The position numbers and the translations under genes are program-made. 64,000 nucleotides of DNA. Origin: SZAS-103 sp038226665 (GTDB taxonomy: Bacteria; Pseudomonadota; Gammaproteobacteria; Xanthomonadales; Xanthomonadaceae). Shown here one piece after another: positions 52,537 to 62,300 of the stretch. Location of the stretch: the NCBI GenBank assembly GCA_038226665.1, contig JBBRQI010000007.1, positions 47,232 to 111,231 on the forward strand, given 5' to 3'. Below the pieces are notes generated by a model. That model searched no databases and was not told the DNA's origin. It was given only the letters and a program-made list of their open reading frames with translations. Every line of letters starts with the position of its first letter. The stretch's first letter is position 1.

Positions 52537-53367
52537 ATGGCAGCGCGCGCGCATCCGATTTCTCGAATGGGCTATGCACCCGAATTCGTCGACGCCGTGC
52601 TCGACGATGCACTCGCGCACCGCAACCGGGTGTACGGCATTGCCGGATTGCAGGGCACCGGCAAGTCCACATTGTCCGCGCAGGTGGCGGCATTGGCGAA
52701 AACGCGCAGGTTGTCGGTCGTGGTGCTGTCGATCGACGATTTCTATTACGGCCGTCGCGAACGACTGAAACTCGGCCACGCCGTGCATCCTCTGCTCGCG
52801 ACGCGTGGGCCACCCGGCACGCACGATGTGGCGCTTGCATGCAGGACCATCGATTCGTTGAAAGCCGGAAAGCCGACAGCACTGCCGCACTTCGACAAGA
52901 TCGCCGATCGCCGCCTGCCGCCGTCGCGCTGGCCGCTGATCACGCGGCGCACGGACTTGATCATCCTCGAAGGCTGGTTCCTGAAAGTGCCGCCGGAAAA
53001 TCCGCCTGCGTTGCGCGAACCGCTCAATGCGCTCGAACGCGATGTCGATCCAACCGGCGTGTGGCGCGCGTATTGCAACCACGCGCTCGCGACGTACGCG
53101 CCGTTATGGCAGCGCATCGACCGCCTGCTGTTCCTGCAAGGTCCCGGGTTCGAGATCGTGCCGGACTGGCGCTGGCAGCAGGAAATCACGCTGCAAGCCG
53201 CGCATCCGCGCCGCAACGCGATGGACCGCAGGATGGTCGAACGCTTCGTGCTGTTCTTCGAGCGCGTCAGCCGGCAGGCCCTGCGCACGCTGCCAGCGAT
53301 CGCCGATCGCACGATCAGCGTCGATGCGATGCGGCAACCGATCGATGCGCAAGGTTTGCTTGCGTGA
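52537..53367 (+). CDS. P-loop kinase, glycerate-kinase-like
   Basis: The 276-residue product has a Walker A in YGIAGLQGTGKSTLSAQVAAL, VVLSIDDFYYGRRERLKLG, HPLLATRGPPGTHD, ALPHFDKIADRRLPPSRWPL and LIILEGWFLKVPPE. These blocks match the D-glycerate 3-kinase (GLYK/YfdP-like) family of the phosphoribulokinase/uridine kinase fold. A role in glycerate phosphorylation is inferred from the family. The start is uncertain: ATG 52537 or ATG 52519. It is divergent from pdxH and converges with dodecin. Confidence 0.83.
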   Translation: MAARAHPISRMGYAPEFVDAVLDDALAHRNRVYGIAGLQGTGKSTLSAQVAALAKTRRLSVVVLSIDDFYYGRRERLKLGHAVHPLLATRGPPGTHDVALACRTIDSLKAGKPTALPHFDKIADRRLPPSRWPLITRRTDLIILEGWFLKVPPENPPALREPLNALERDVDPTGVWRAYCNHALATYAPLWQRIDRLLFLQGPGFEIVPDWRWQQEITLQAAHPRRNAMDRRMVERFVLFFERVSRQALRTLPAIADRTISVDAMRQPIDAQGLLA

Positions 53368-53370
53368 GGT

Positions 53371-53574
53371 TTACTTCACGACGAACGACACCCGCAGGTT
53401 GACGCGCCATTCCTTGACGCTGCCATCGTCGCCGGTGACGACCTTGATCTCGTTCACCCATGCACCCTTGATGCCCTTCACGCTCTCGGCGCATTTGTGC
53501 AGGCCCGATTGCACGGCGTCCTCGATACCCTTCGTGGATGAGGAAGTGAGTTCAATTACCTTGGCGACAGACAT
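53371..53574 (-). CDS. Dodecin
   Basis: The 67-residue product is a full-length dodecin: KVIELTSSSTKGIEDAVQSG, VKGIKGAWVNEIKVV and the C-terminal VKEWRVNLRVSFVV. Dodecins form dodecameric shells that store flavins; the conserved Trp of GAWV is the flavin-stacking residue. The ATG at 53574 has an upstream GGAG site (GTTCAGGAGAACGCG). It converges with the kinase gene (stops 3 bases apart). Confidence 0.93.
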   Translation of the reverse strand: MSVAKVIELTSSSTKGIEDAVQSGLHKCAESVKGIKGAWVNEIKVVTGDDGSVKEWRVNLRVSFVVK

Positions 53575-53662
53575 CGCGTTCTCCTGAACGGGGGGTTGTG
53601 AACAACGCATGCGCCCGTCACGAACGCGCGGAACGCATGTCGGACAATGCTAGCATCGGAAC

Positions 53663-54211
53663 ATGAATCCGGCTCCGAACCTTGTCTTCGTCGGTCCAAT
53701 GGGCGCAGGCAAAACCACCATCGGCACGCGCATCGCGGACAAGCTCGGGTTGCGCTTCGTCGATGTCGACCAGCGCCTGCAGGAAATCACCGGCGCACGC
53801 GTGCCGGTGATTTTCGAATGCGAAGGCGAAGCCGGTTTCCGTGCGCGCGAAGCAGCACTGATCGCGGAACTGTGCAGCGACAATGGATTGCTGATCGCGA
53901 CCGGTGGCGGCGCAGTGCTCGATCCGCTGAATCGACATCGCCTGCGCGAGCACGGCTTTGTCGTGCACCTGCATCTTGGCGTCGATGAACAACTCGCGCG
54001 GCTTGCACGCGACCGCAGTCGTCCGTTGCTCGCGAGCGGCGATCGTCGTGCCACGCTCACCGCGCTCGCCGCGCAACGCGATGGACTTTATGCCGAGATC
54101 GCCGACCTGCGCCATGAATCGAACGGGCCCGGCCCCGACGCCGCAGCAAGGAATCTCGCAGCGATGATCGTCGAGCAATGGCAACGCAGCGCGACGCACG
54201 CAGCGGCATGA
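53663..54211 (+). CDS. aroK: Shikimate kinase
   Basis: AroK phosphorylates shikimate in aromatic amino-acid synthesis. The 182-residue product has the P-loop FVGPMGAGKTTIG, FVDVDQRLQEITG with the shikimate-binding Asp, ECEGEAGFRAREAALI, LIATGGGAVLDP and RDRSRPLL in the lid region. The ATG at 53663 lies in the context ACAATGCTAGCATCGGAAC, which may hold a -10. The stop overlaps aroB by ATGA, the canonical aroK-aroB pair. Confidence 0.95.
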   Translation: MNPAPNLVFVGPMGAGKTTIGTRIADKLGLRFVDVDQRLQEITGARVPVIFECEGEAGFRAREAALIAELCSDNGLLIATGGGAVLDPLNRHRLREHGFVVHLHLGVDEQLARLARDRSRPLLASGDRRATLTALAAQRDGLYAEIADLRHESNGPGPDAAARNLAAMIVEQWQRSATHAAA

Positions 54212-55308
54212 AGATGCACACCCTGCAAGTCGAACTCGGCGAACGCAGCTATCCGATCCGGATCGGCGCCGGCCTGCTTGAACAAGCCGATGCATTCGCC
54301 GACATAGCGTTCGGCCGGCACGTGCTGCTGGTCAGCGACAGCAACGTCGCGCCGCTGTACGCCGATCGCGTGCTCGCGAAGTTGCCCGGCGACTACCAGG
54401 CCGCACTGCATGTGATTCCGGCAGGCGAACAGCACAAGTCGCTTGAATCCTGCGCATCGATCTTCGCCGCACTGGCAGACATGCAGGCCAGTCGCGACGC
54501 GCTGGTGATCGCACTCGGCGGCGGCGTGGTCGGCGACATGGCCGGTTTCGCCGCAGCGTGCTGGATGCGCGGCGTGCGCTACATGCAGATCCCGACAACG
54601 TTGCTCGCGATGGTCGATTCCTCGGTCGGCGGCAAGACAGCTGTCGACCTGCCGCAGGGAAAGAATCTCGTCGGCGCGTTCCACCAGCCATGCGCGGTCG
54701 TCATCGATACCGACGTGCTCGCGACCCTGCCCGCACGCGAGTTGTCGGCCGGCCTTGCCGAAGTCGTAAAATACGGCGCAATCGGCGACCGCGCCCTGTT
54801 CGGCTGGATCGAGGAACACGCCGACGCTTTGCTCGCGCGCGACCCGAAGACACTCGCCGAAGTCGTACGCAAATGCTGCGCGTACAAGTCCAAAGTGGTT
54901 GCGAAAGACGAAACCGAGCAGGGGCCGCGGGCGTTGCTGAATTTCGGCCACACCTTCGGCCACGCGCTTGAAGTCGAGGCCGGTTTCGGCAAGCTGTTGC
55001 ATGGCGAAGCGGTCGCGATCGGAATGATGCTTGCGGCGCGGCTGTCGTCCGAGCTCGGGCACGCACCACTGCTCGACATCGCCCGTCTTGATGCCTTGCT
55101 CGAGCGCATGGATCTGCCCGTGACGATTCCCGAAGGGCTTGATCCGGTCGCGCTTCTCGCGCGCATGCGGATCGACAAGAAGAACGTGTCCGGCCAGTTG
55201 CGACTGGTGCTGTGGCACGGCATCGGCCGCGCTTACCTGGCCAAGGACGTGGAAGCGCAGCGCGTGCTGGAATTGTTGAACGACGAATTGGCCGACGACA
55301 ACGCCTGA
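54208..55308 (+). CDS. aroB: 3-dehydroquinate synthase
   Basis: AroB converts DAHP to 3-dehydroquinate using NAD and a metal. The 366-residue product has YPIRIGAGLLEQA, IALGGGVVGDMAGFAAACWM, PTTLLAMVDSSVGGKTAVDL, NLVGAFHQP, GLAEVVKYGAI, KDETEQGPRALLNFGHTFGH and LLHGEAVAIGMMLA with the metal-binding His residues. The ATG at 54208 overlaps the aroK stop, fixing the start. Confidence 0.96.
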   Translation: MKMHTLQVELGERSYPIRIGAGLLEQADAFADIAFGRHVLLVSDSNVAPLYADRVLAKLPGDYQAALHVIPAGEQHKSLESCASIFAALADMQASRDALVIALGGGVVGDMAGFAAACWMRGVRYMQIPTTLLAMVDSSVGGKTAVDLPQGKNLVGAFHQPCAVVIDTDVLATLPARELSAGLAEVVKYGAIGDRALFGWIEEHADALLARDPKTLAEVVRKCCAYKSKVVAKDETEQGPRALLNFGHTFGHALEVEAGFGKLLHGEAVAIGMMLAARLSSELGHAPLLDIARLDALLERMDLPVTIPEGLDPVALLARMRIDKKNVSGQLRLVLWHGIGRAYLAKDVEAQRVLELLNDELADDNA

Positions 55309-55389
55309 TCCAATGGTGAATGATCCGCGGCCGAATGATGCACGGGCGAACAATCCGCGTCGATTGGCGTCTCGGTTAGAATCTGCAAC

Positions 55390-55644
55390 ATGCGTCTACT
55401 CCTCCAGCATCCACCCGTCGGCGCAGAAGCGCCGCGTTTCGTGCAGCTCGCCCTGCAGCAGGATCTGCTCGGCGGCTGGCTGCTGGTGCGCGAAACCGGC
55501 CACATCGGCCAGCGCAGCACAGTCAAGCGCGAACAATACCTGCAACAAGCCGAGGCGATGGCCGCGCTCGAAAAAGCGCGCGACACGAATTTGAAACGCG
55601 GCTTCCAGGTTGTTTTTGTCCAAGGCGCAGAGGCACCGCACTGA
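55390..55644 (+). CDS. Small WGR-like domain protein
   Basis: The 84-residue product resembles a stand-alone WGR domain: RFVQLALQQDLLGGWLLVRE, GHIGQRSTVKREQYLQQAEA and LEKARDTNLKRGFQVVF. The namesake Trp-Gly-Arg reads Thr-Gly-His here, while the following IGQ and the terminal KRGF are kept. WGR domains bind DNA ends or regulate partners in PARP-like proteins; a function here is unknown. It overlaps hemE by TGATG and lies 81 bases after aroB, so it is coupled to hemE. Confidence 0.75.
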   Translation: MRLLLQHPPVGAEAPRFVQLALQQDLLGGWLLVRETGHIGQRSTVKREQYLQQAEAMAALEKARDTNLKRGFQVVFVQGAEAPH

Positions 55645-56717
55645 TGTCGAACACGCTTTGCAACGACCGCCTGCTGCGCGCATTGCGCCGCGAACCCGTG
55701 GACTGCACGCCGGTGTGGTTGATGCGCCAGGCTGGCCGTTACCTCCCGGAATACCGCGCGACGCGCGCACACGCCGGCAGCTTCCTCGCGATGGCGAAAA
55801 CGCCCGAACTCGCCTGCGAAGTCACCCTGCAACCCTTGGCGCGTTTCGACCTTGATGCCGCGATCCTGTTTTCCGACATCCTCACCGTGCCCGACGCAAT
55901 GGGCCTCGGCTTGTATTTCGTCGATGGCGAAGGCCCGAAATTCGAGCGCCCGATCCGTCAAGCCGCCGACGTCGACAAATTGTTCGTGCCCGACATGGCC
56001 GGCGAGCTGCGCTACGTGATGGACGCGGTGAGTTTGATCCGCCGCGAACTCAATGGCCGCGTACCGCTGATCGGATTCTCCGGCAGCCCGTGGACGCTGG
56101 CCTGCTACATGGTCGAAGGCGGCGGCAGCGACAACTATTCCAAGATCAAGGCGATGCTGCTCAACGAGCCGGTTGCGCTGCATCGCCTGCTCGACGTCAC
56201 CACGAACGCAGTGATCGCCTATTTATCCGGGCAACGCGCAGCCGGCGCGCAGGTATTGCAAGTGTTCGACACTTGGGGTGGCGTGCTCGCACCGCATCAT
56301 TATCGCGAATTCTCGCTGTGCTACCTCACCCGCATCGCGCAGGAATTGCCGCGCGGCGATGGCGCAGACCGCACGCCGCTGATCCTGTTCGGCAAGGGCA
56401 ACGCGCCCTACCTTTCCGAACTCGCCGACAGCGGCGCCGAAGCGCTCGGCGTGGACTGGTTGATCTCGCTCGAAGACGCGCGCCGGAAAACGAATGGCAG
56501 GGTCGCACTGCAAGGCAACCTCGATCCAGCAACGCTGTACGGCTCACCGGAAGCAATCCGAAACGAAGTCCGCCGCACCCTCGACAGCTATGCGCGTGGC
56601 GCCGATGGTACCAACACCGGCCACGTCTTCAACCTCGGGCACGGCCTTTCCCCGGAAATGGATCCGGAGCATGTGCGGGTGCTGGTGGACGCGGTGCATG
56701 AGTTCAGCAAGAACTGA
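55644..56717 (+). CDS. hemE: Uroporphyrinogen decarboxylase
   Basis: HemE converts uroporphyrinogen III to coproporphyrinogen III in heme synthesis. The 357-residue product has the signature PVWLMRQAGRYLPEYRATRA, AAILFSDILTVPDAMGLGL, LIGFSGSPWTLACYMVEGGG and the C-terminal HVFNLGHGLSPEMDPEHVRV. The catalytic Asp of SDIL is present. Its ATG overlaps the stop of the WGR-like gene. It converges with the TPR gene across 213 bases that contain no gene. Confidence 0.96.
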   Translation: MSNTLCNDRLLRALRREPVDCTPVWLMRQAGRYLPEYRATRAHAGSFLAMAKTPELACEVTLQPLARFDLDAAILFSDILTVPDAMGLGLYFVDGEGPKFERPIRQAADVDKLFVPDMAGELRYVMDAVSLIRRELNGRVPLIGFSGSPWTLACYMVEGGGSDNYSKIKAMLLNEPVALHRLLDVTTNAVIAYLSGQRAAGAQVLQVFDTWGGVLAPHHYREFSLCYLTRIAQELPRGDGADRTPLILFGKGNAPYLSELADSGAEALGVDWLISLEDARRKTNGRVALQGNLDPATLYGSPEAIRNEVRRTLDSYARGADGTNTGHVFNLGHGLSPEMDPEHVRVLVDAVHEFSKN

Positions 56718-56930
56718 CTGAAAGGAAGCTGGCATCTGCTTGCGGCCATGGGTTGCCGGTTGAGATCGCTTCCAAAGCAGATATCCGGCTCGCTTCATCT
56801 GAAAAATTGTTCAGTCGTGCCGCCTCGAACCGGCGTCAGGCTTCAACGTGGCGGTGACCAGATCGCTTGCAACAATCCGCCGTACGCAGCACGTTGTGCG
56901 GCGCTTGAGTTCGGCGATCAGGCTCATGGC

Positions 56931-58739
56931 TTAGTTACAGGCGTAGTCGACCTTGTCGTTCTTGCGGCAGATGTCGGGTGGGCCGTACTTGTCCCACAAC
57001 GCGACAAATCCGAAGTCGCGCAGGAATGGCTGGAATTCCGGCAAGTCGCGCATGGCTTTTCCTTGCGGGCTCCAGAGCAACACCAGGAAGTCGGTCGTGT
57101 CGCTGGTCAGCTGCTTGTGCTCGACGGCGAGCGCCTTGGCCGGCTCGCCCAGCAGGAACAGATTCATGGGGATCATGCCGGGGATATGGTCGTGTGGCTT
57201 GGCCAGAAAATCATCGAGCAAGCCAAGCGCACTAGCCCGCGCAGCTGCATCGCCATAGATGCCTTGGGCGATCACCACATTGCTGTCGGGCGGCATGGCG
57301 AAAAGCATCGTTGCCGATCCACTGGCGGATAACTGGATTGCTGCGGTCGTGTCGCCGCGCGCTTTGGCAATGTCGGCCAGATTGCGATCGGCATATCTCA
57401 AGCCTAGATCGCGGGCCCGGTTCAAGTACATTTCGGCGCGAGCCGTATCGCCCGCATAGAAATCCATGATGCCGCGCCACCGCAATACGTTGGGCAGCAT
57501 GGAATCCTTTTCGAGGGCATGATCGATCAGGGCCAGCCCGCGTGCGCGATAGCCCGTCCTGAGCAGGGTCAGCCCGAACCAGAAATTGGTGGTGACATCA
57601 TCGCCATCCAGCGCCAGCGCACGATCAAACGACTCCCGCTGCGCGACCAGTCCGCCGGAAAAGGCACTCTGCAAGACTCCCAATGCGGCATAGGGCTCCG
57701 CCAGATTCGGATCGAGCGCGCTGGCTTGTCGCGCATTGGTCTCAACCTTGTCCTGCACGGACCGCAAAGACTCGCCGGAATTGCTCGCCATGACGGCATA
57801 CAACGCCGCCAGCCGTGAAAAGGCGCGCGCAAACTTCGGGTCGAGTGCAATCGCCTTGTGCAAGGCTGCAATGGCGTCCTCATAGTGTTCATTGTCGCGG
57901 CGGTTGAAAATCGATGTGGCCTGCAGGAAAAGTGAATACGCCTCCGGGTTTTCAGTGCCGGCGTTCACCAGCCGTTCGGCCTGCTTGCCGGCCAGCACGA
58001 CCTGGAGTTTGTCGGTGATCGCACGGGCGATGCGTTCCTGCAGGGCGAACACGTCCTTCAAGTCGCCGTCGTAGGTGTCGGACCAGAGTTGGAACCCGTC
58101 CGCGCTGCGAATCAGCTGGGCAGTGATGCGCACCTTGTCGCCCTGCGTGCGCACCGAGCCTTCGAGCACATTGGCCACGCCCAGCGCCTTGCCGATCGTA
58201 CGCAGGTCTTCGTTGCGGCCCTTATAGTAGAACGACGAGGTGCGCCCTGCGACTTTCAAATCCTTGACTTGCGCCAACGCATTCAGCAGTTCCTCGGCGA
58301 TGCCGTCGGAGAAATAATCCTGGTCGTGCCTGGGGCTCAGGTCGGTGAATGCCAGCACTGCGATGGACTTGTCCGGCACCGCTGCGATGGATCCTTTGTT
58401 GGTTCCGCTCGCATGGCCCTTCACAACGGCCTGCTCCTTCGGTGCTTGCGCAAGCCGCCACGCCACCACGCCGCCGATCGTCAGCAGCAAGGTGAGGATC
58501 AGCAATTCGGTGCTGGTGGTCTTTTGCGCGCCACGCTGGCCGTGGTACCAGGCCAGCACCAGCGTCAGGAAGAATCCGACGGCCATCGCGACGATGGCGA
58601 ACCGTTCCACTGATTCGGGCCAGCCAAAGCGCTGCGCGACGATGTCCAGTACCTGGATCAGCGCGAATGCAGCGGCCGCATACGCCAGCGCCCACTGCAC
58701 CAGCTTGCGTTGCTTCAAGCGCTCGATGAAGTCTTCCAC
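56931..58739 (-). CDS. Membrane-anchored FlgO/TolB-N-like and TPR protein
   Basis: The 602-residue product has a short cytoplasmic start (MEDFIERLKQRKLVQWALAY), three hydrophobic segments (about 16-36, 46-65 and 79-97), a FlgO/TolB-N-like domain (about 120-260: SIAVLAFTDLSPRHDQDYFS, DGIAEELLNAL, GVANVLEGSVRTQGDKVRIT) and TPR repeats to the C terminus (for example AIAALHKAIALDPKFARAFS). The layout is that of CadC- or adenylate-cyclase-associated signalling proteins, but no DNA-binding or cyclase domain is present. It starts with GTG 58739. The function is unknown. Confidence 0.82.
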   Translation of the reverse strand: MEDFIERLKQRKLVQWALAYAAAAFALIQVLDIVAQRFGWPESVERFAIVAMAVGFFLTLVLAWYHGQRGAQKTTSTELLILTLLLTIGGVVAWRLAQAPKEQAVVKGHASGTNKGSIAAVPDKSIAVLAFTDLSPRHDQDYFSDGIAEELLNALAQVKDLKVAGRTSSFYYKGRNEDLRTIGKALGVANVLEGSVRTQGDKVRITAQLIRSADGFQLWSDTYDGDLKDVFALQERIARAITDKLQVVLAGKQAERLVNAGTENPEAYSLFLQATSIFNRRDNEHYEDAIAALHKAIALDPKFARAFSRLAALYAVMASNSGESLRSVQDKVETNARQASALDPNLAEPYAALGVLQSAFSGGLVAQRESFDRALALDGDDVTTNFWFGLTLLRTGYRARGLALIDHALEKDSMLPNVLRWRGIMDFYAGDTARAEMYLNRARDLGLRYADRNLADIAKARGDTTAAIQLSASGSATMLFAMPPDSNVVIAQGIYGDAAARASALGLLDDFLAKPHDHIPGMIPMNLFLLGEPAKALAVEHKQLTSDTTDFLVLLWSPQGKAMRDLPEFQPFLRDFGFVALWDKYGPPDICRKNDKVDYACN

Positions 58740-59317
58740 GCAGCAGGTCCCCGAACAGTCGCAGATGAGCGAGTGTAGCGTTTCGGTACTGCGTCCTAGC
58801 TTGCGTCGCCTTATCTGGCAGCTCCGCCTGCCCTGTCTTTCAACGGGTCAGCTGCAAAGCGGCCGGTCGCGACCCGCAGCAATGGGTCTATTCCGTTGAA
58901 AACTCTCTTGAAGTTGTTAGCTGAAGTTGGTTCACTGATATCCCATCGATCAAGCGGAATTGTTCGCGAACGACGCGCATCGACTGCGTCCGGATCCAGC
59001 AACGCCAGTTTATTGTTATTGCCTTGAACCTTGGGTCGCCGCGTATTTTCTGGCCGAAGAATCAGTCGACTTGATGATCTTGTCCAACAGCGTCGTCTTC
59101 AGCATTCCCCCGACCGACGTCGCGATATCGCTCTGTATTACGAACGCATCTGTTCAGCTCGCGACCCACTCCGGGCCTGGTCATTTCCGGTACGATCGGC
59201 GTCGGATTTAGCCGAAGGGGTCGGCTAGGGGTTTCATGCATTCTGCCCCGACCTTTCGCGAACAGCGATGCAATCGTCCGTGTGACTCAACCGCGCGTAT
59301 TGACCAGGGGAACTGCC
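58740..59317. other. 578-base intergenic region, mostly without recognisable features
   Basis: Between divergent genes. It holds a copy of the dispersed repeat (58838-58904) and a more AT-rich segment (about 58905-59215) in which the only open frames are short and have no family resemblance. The right end carries the ribosome site AGGGGA for the BNR gene. Confidence 0.6.
58838..58904. repeat. Dispersed noncoding repeat, copy A
   Basis: The plus strand reads CAGCTGCAAAGCGGCCGGTC ... TCTATTCCGTTGAAAAC. It aligns with 63812-63880 (CCGCTGCATAGCTGCCGGTC ... AGGCTGTGTGAAAAC), with 17 of the first 20 bases identical and matching ends (TGAAAAC). The outer bases CAACGG...CCGTTG form an inverted repeat around copy A. 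Confidence 0.6.
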
Positions 59318-62300
59318 TTGAAACGAACCACTGCAAGCCGACCGTCATGTCTTTCAGGCATTGGATTTCTCCTCGCACTTGCCGCCGTGCCGGCATTCGC
59401 GACGCCGCTACCCGCATCGATGGAGCACAAAGGCGTGGCGGTGGATCCGGCGCTGTACAAGGCAATGCATTGGCGCGGCATCGGGCCGTATCGCGGAGGA
59501 CGTGCGCTCGCAGTCACCGGCGTCAGCGGCGAACCAGGCATGTACTACTTCGGTGCGGTGGCCGGCGGGGTGTGGAAGACGATCGACTCGGGCGCGACGT
59601 GGACGCCGATCTTCGACAGCATGCCGATGTCCTCGATCGGCGCGATCGCGGTCGCGCCCTCGAACCACAACGTGATCTACGTCGGTTCGGGCGAAGGCGC
59701 GCTGCGCGGCAACATCACCTATGGCGACGGCGTGTACAAGTCCACTGACGGCGGCAAGACCTGGGCGAACATCGGCCTCAAGGACAGCCGCCAGATCGGC
59801 GCGCTGATCGTCGATCCGACCAATCCGGACATCGTTCTGGTCGCAGCGATCGGCCATGCCTTCGGTGCCAATGCCGAGCGCGGCGTGTTCCGCACCACCG
59901 ACGGCGGCAGGAGCTGGAACAAGGTGCTGTACAAGGACGAGAACACCGGCGCGATCGACGTGACCTTCGATCCGCACGATCCGCACATCGTCTATGCGGC
60001 GCTGTGGCAGGCGCGACGCCAGCCGTGGAATTTCTCCAGCGGCGGCCTTGGCAGCGGCATGTATCGCTCCAGCGACGAGGGCGCGACCTGGACCGAGGTG
60101 AAAGGCAATGGCTTGCCCGACGGAATCCTCGGCCGCATCGATGTCTCCGTGTCGGGCGCCGATTCCAAACGCATCTACGCGATGGTCGAGGCGAAGGACG
60201 GCGGCCTGTACCGCTCCGATGACGGCGGCCAGCACTGGAAGCTGATCACCCAGGACGGCCGCGTGCGCCAGCGCGCGTGGTACTTCTCGAAGATCTACGC
60301 CGACCCGAAGTCGATCGACACCGTGTATGCGTTGAACACCGGCATGCTCAAGTCCACCGATGGCGGCAAGAGCTTCTCGCTGGTGTCGGCCACGCACGGA
60401 GATCACCACGGCCTGTGGATCGACCCCGCCGACCCGGCGCGCATGATCAACGCGAACGACGGCGGCGCGAGTGTTTCGCTCGACACCGGCAAGACCTGGT
60501 CGAGCCAGGACAACCAGCCCACCGCGCAGTTCTATCACGTTGCCGTCGATACCAATCGGTTCCCGTACTGGGTGTATGGCGCGCAGCAGGACAATTCCAA
60601 CCTGACGACGGCGAGCTTCGACGACGAAGGCGTGATCGGCCCGCGCGTCTGGTTCCCGGGCGGCGGCGGCGAGTGCGGTTTCGTCGTTCCCGACCCGCGC
60701 GATCCGAACATCGTCTACAGCAGTTCGGAGAACTACTTCGCCCGCTTCGACAAGCGCTCCAACATCTCGCAGGACATCAGCGCGTGGCCGGTCGACAACT
60801 CCGGCCACCCGGCCAGCGAGCTTGCGCACCGGTTCAACTGGACCTCTCCGCTGATGCTCTCGCCGCACAGTCCCGACGTGCTCTATGCCGCGTCGGAAGC
60901 GGTGTGGAAGAGCACCGACCACGGACATAGCTGGACCATCATCAGCCCCGACCTCACCCGCAACGACCGCGACAAGCAGCAGGCTTCGGGCGGCCCGTTG
61001 ACCAAGGACATCACCAGCGTCGAGTACTACGACACCATCTTCGCGCTAGCCGAATCACCGGTGAAGAAAGGCATGTTGTGGGTCGGCACCGACGACGGGC
61101 TCGTGCAGACGACGCTCGACGATGGCGCGCACTGGGCCGCAGTCACGCCGTCGGGCATGCCGGCCTGGAGTTCGATCGACATGGTCGAGCCATCGCATTT
61201 CGACGCCGGCATCGCCTACATCGCGGCCGACCGGCACAAGCTCGACGACATCAAGCCGTATGCCTACAGGACTGTCGATGGCGGCAAGACCTGGACTTCG
61301 ATCGCCAACGGCCTGCCGGACGGCGCGGTCGTGCACGCGGTGCGCGAAGATCCGGTGCGACGCGGCCTGCTGTATGCCGCCACCGAGCGCGGCGTGTTCG
61401 TTTCGTTCGACGACGGCAGCCACTGGCAATCGCTGCAACTCGACCTGCCCGCATCGCCGGTACACGATCTCGTCGTGCACGGCGACGACCTGGTCGTGGC
61501 GACCCATGGCCGGTCGTTCTGGATACTCGACGACGTGACGCCGCTGCGGCAGATCCAGTCCGGCACCGCCGCCGAAAACATCGTTCTGTACGCGCCGCAG
61601 ACGGCGATGCGCCTGCATTATCCGGACGCGGTCGATAGCCGCCATCCGGTCGGCGAAAATCCGCCGGCGGGCGCGCTGATCGACTACTACCTCAAATCCG
61701 CGCCGAAGGGGGAGCTGACCATCGACATCCTCGATGCGCAAGGCAAGGTCCTGCGACACTTATCGAGCACGCACAGCACCAAGGAAGTGCAGCCGCCCGA
61801 GTGGCCCGATCAGATCGTGCCGAACGACCAGATCGCCGCGAAGCAGGGCATGAATCGTTTGATCTGGGATTTGCGCGTCAACGATCCCGTGCAGATTCCC
61901 GGCGCGTTCTACTCCGGCCCAACGCCGCGCGGACCGCTGGTTGCTCCTGGCGAGTACCAGGTGAAACTCACGCTCGGCGGGGTCACCCACGCCGCACCGT
62001 TGACCGTCGTCGCCGATCCGCGCGTCGCCAACAGCGAAGCTGCGATTCGCGCGAAGACCGAGTTGGGGTTGAACGTCGAGCACGACATCGACCGGCTGCA
62101 TCGTGCGGTCAACGGCATCCGCAAGACGCGTGCCGACATCGTGCGCGTGCAGAAGGCGCTCGCGGGCCGTCCATCCGACAAGGCACTGATGGATGAGGCC
62201 GATGCGCTGTCGAAGCGGCTCGATCCGATCGAACAGAGCCTGATGCAGGTCAACATGAAAGGCTCCGAAGCGAACCTCGCGTTTCCCGGCATGCTCAACG

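Noticed and set aside
56718..56930. Terminator between hemE and the TPR gene
   Set aside because: Only a distant ATCTGCTT/AAGCAGAT inverted repeat was found; the loop is too large to call a terminator.
58960..59211. Plus-strand open frame of 83 codons in the intergenic region before the BNR gene
   Set aside because: No ribosome site, no recognisable motif and no coupling to neighbours.
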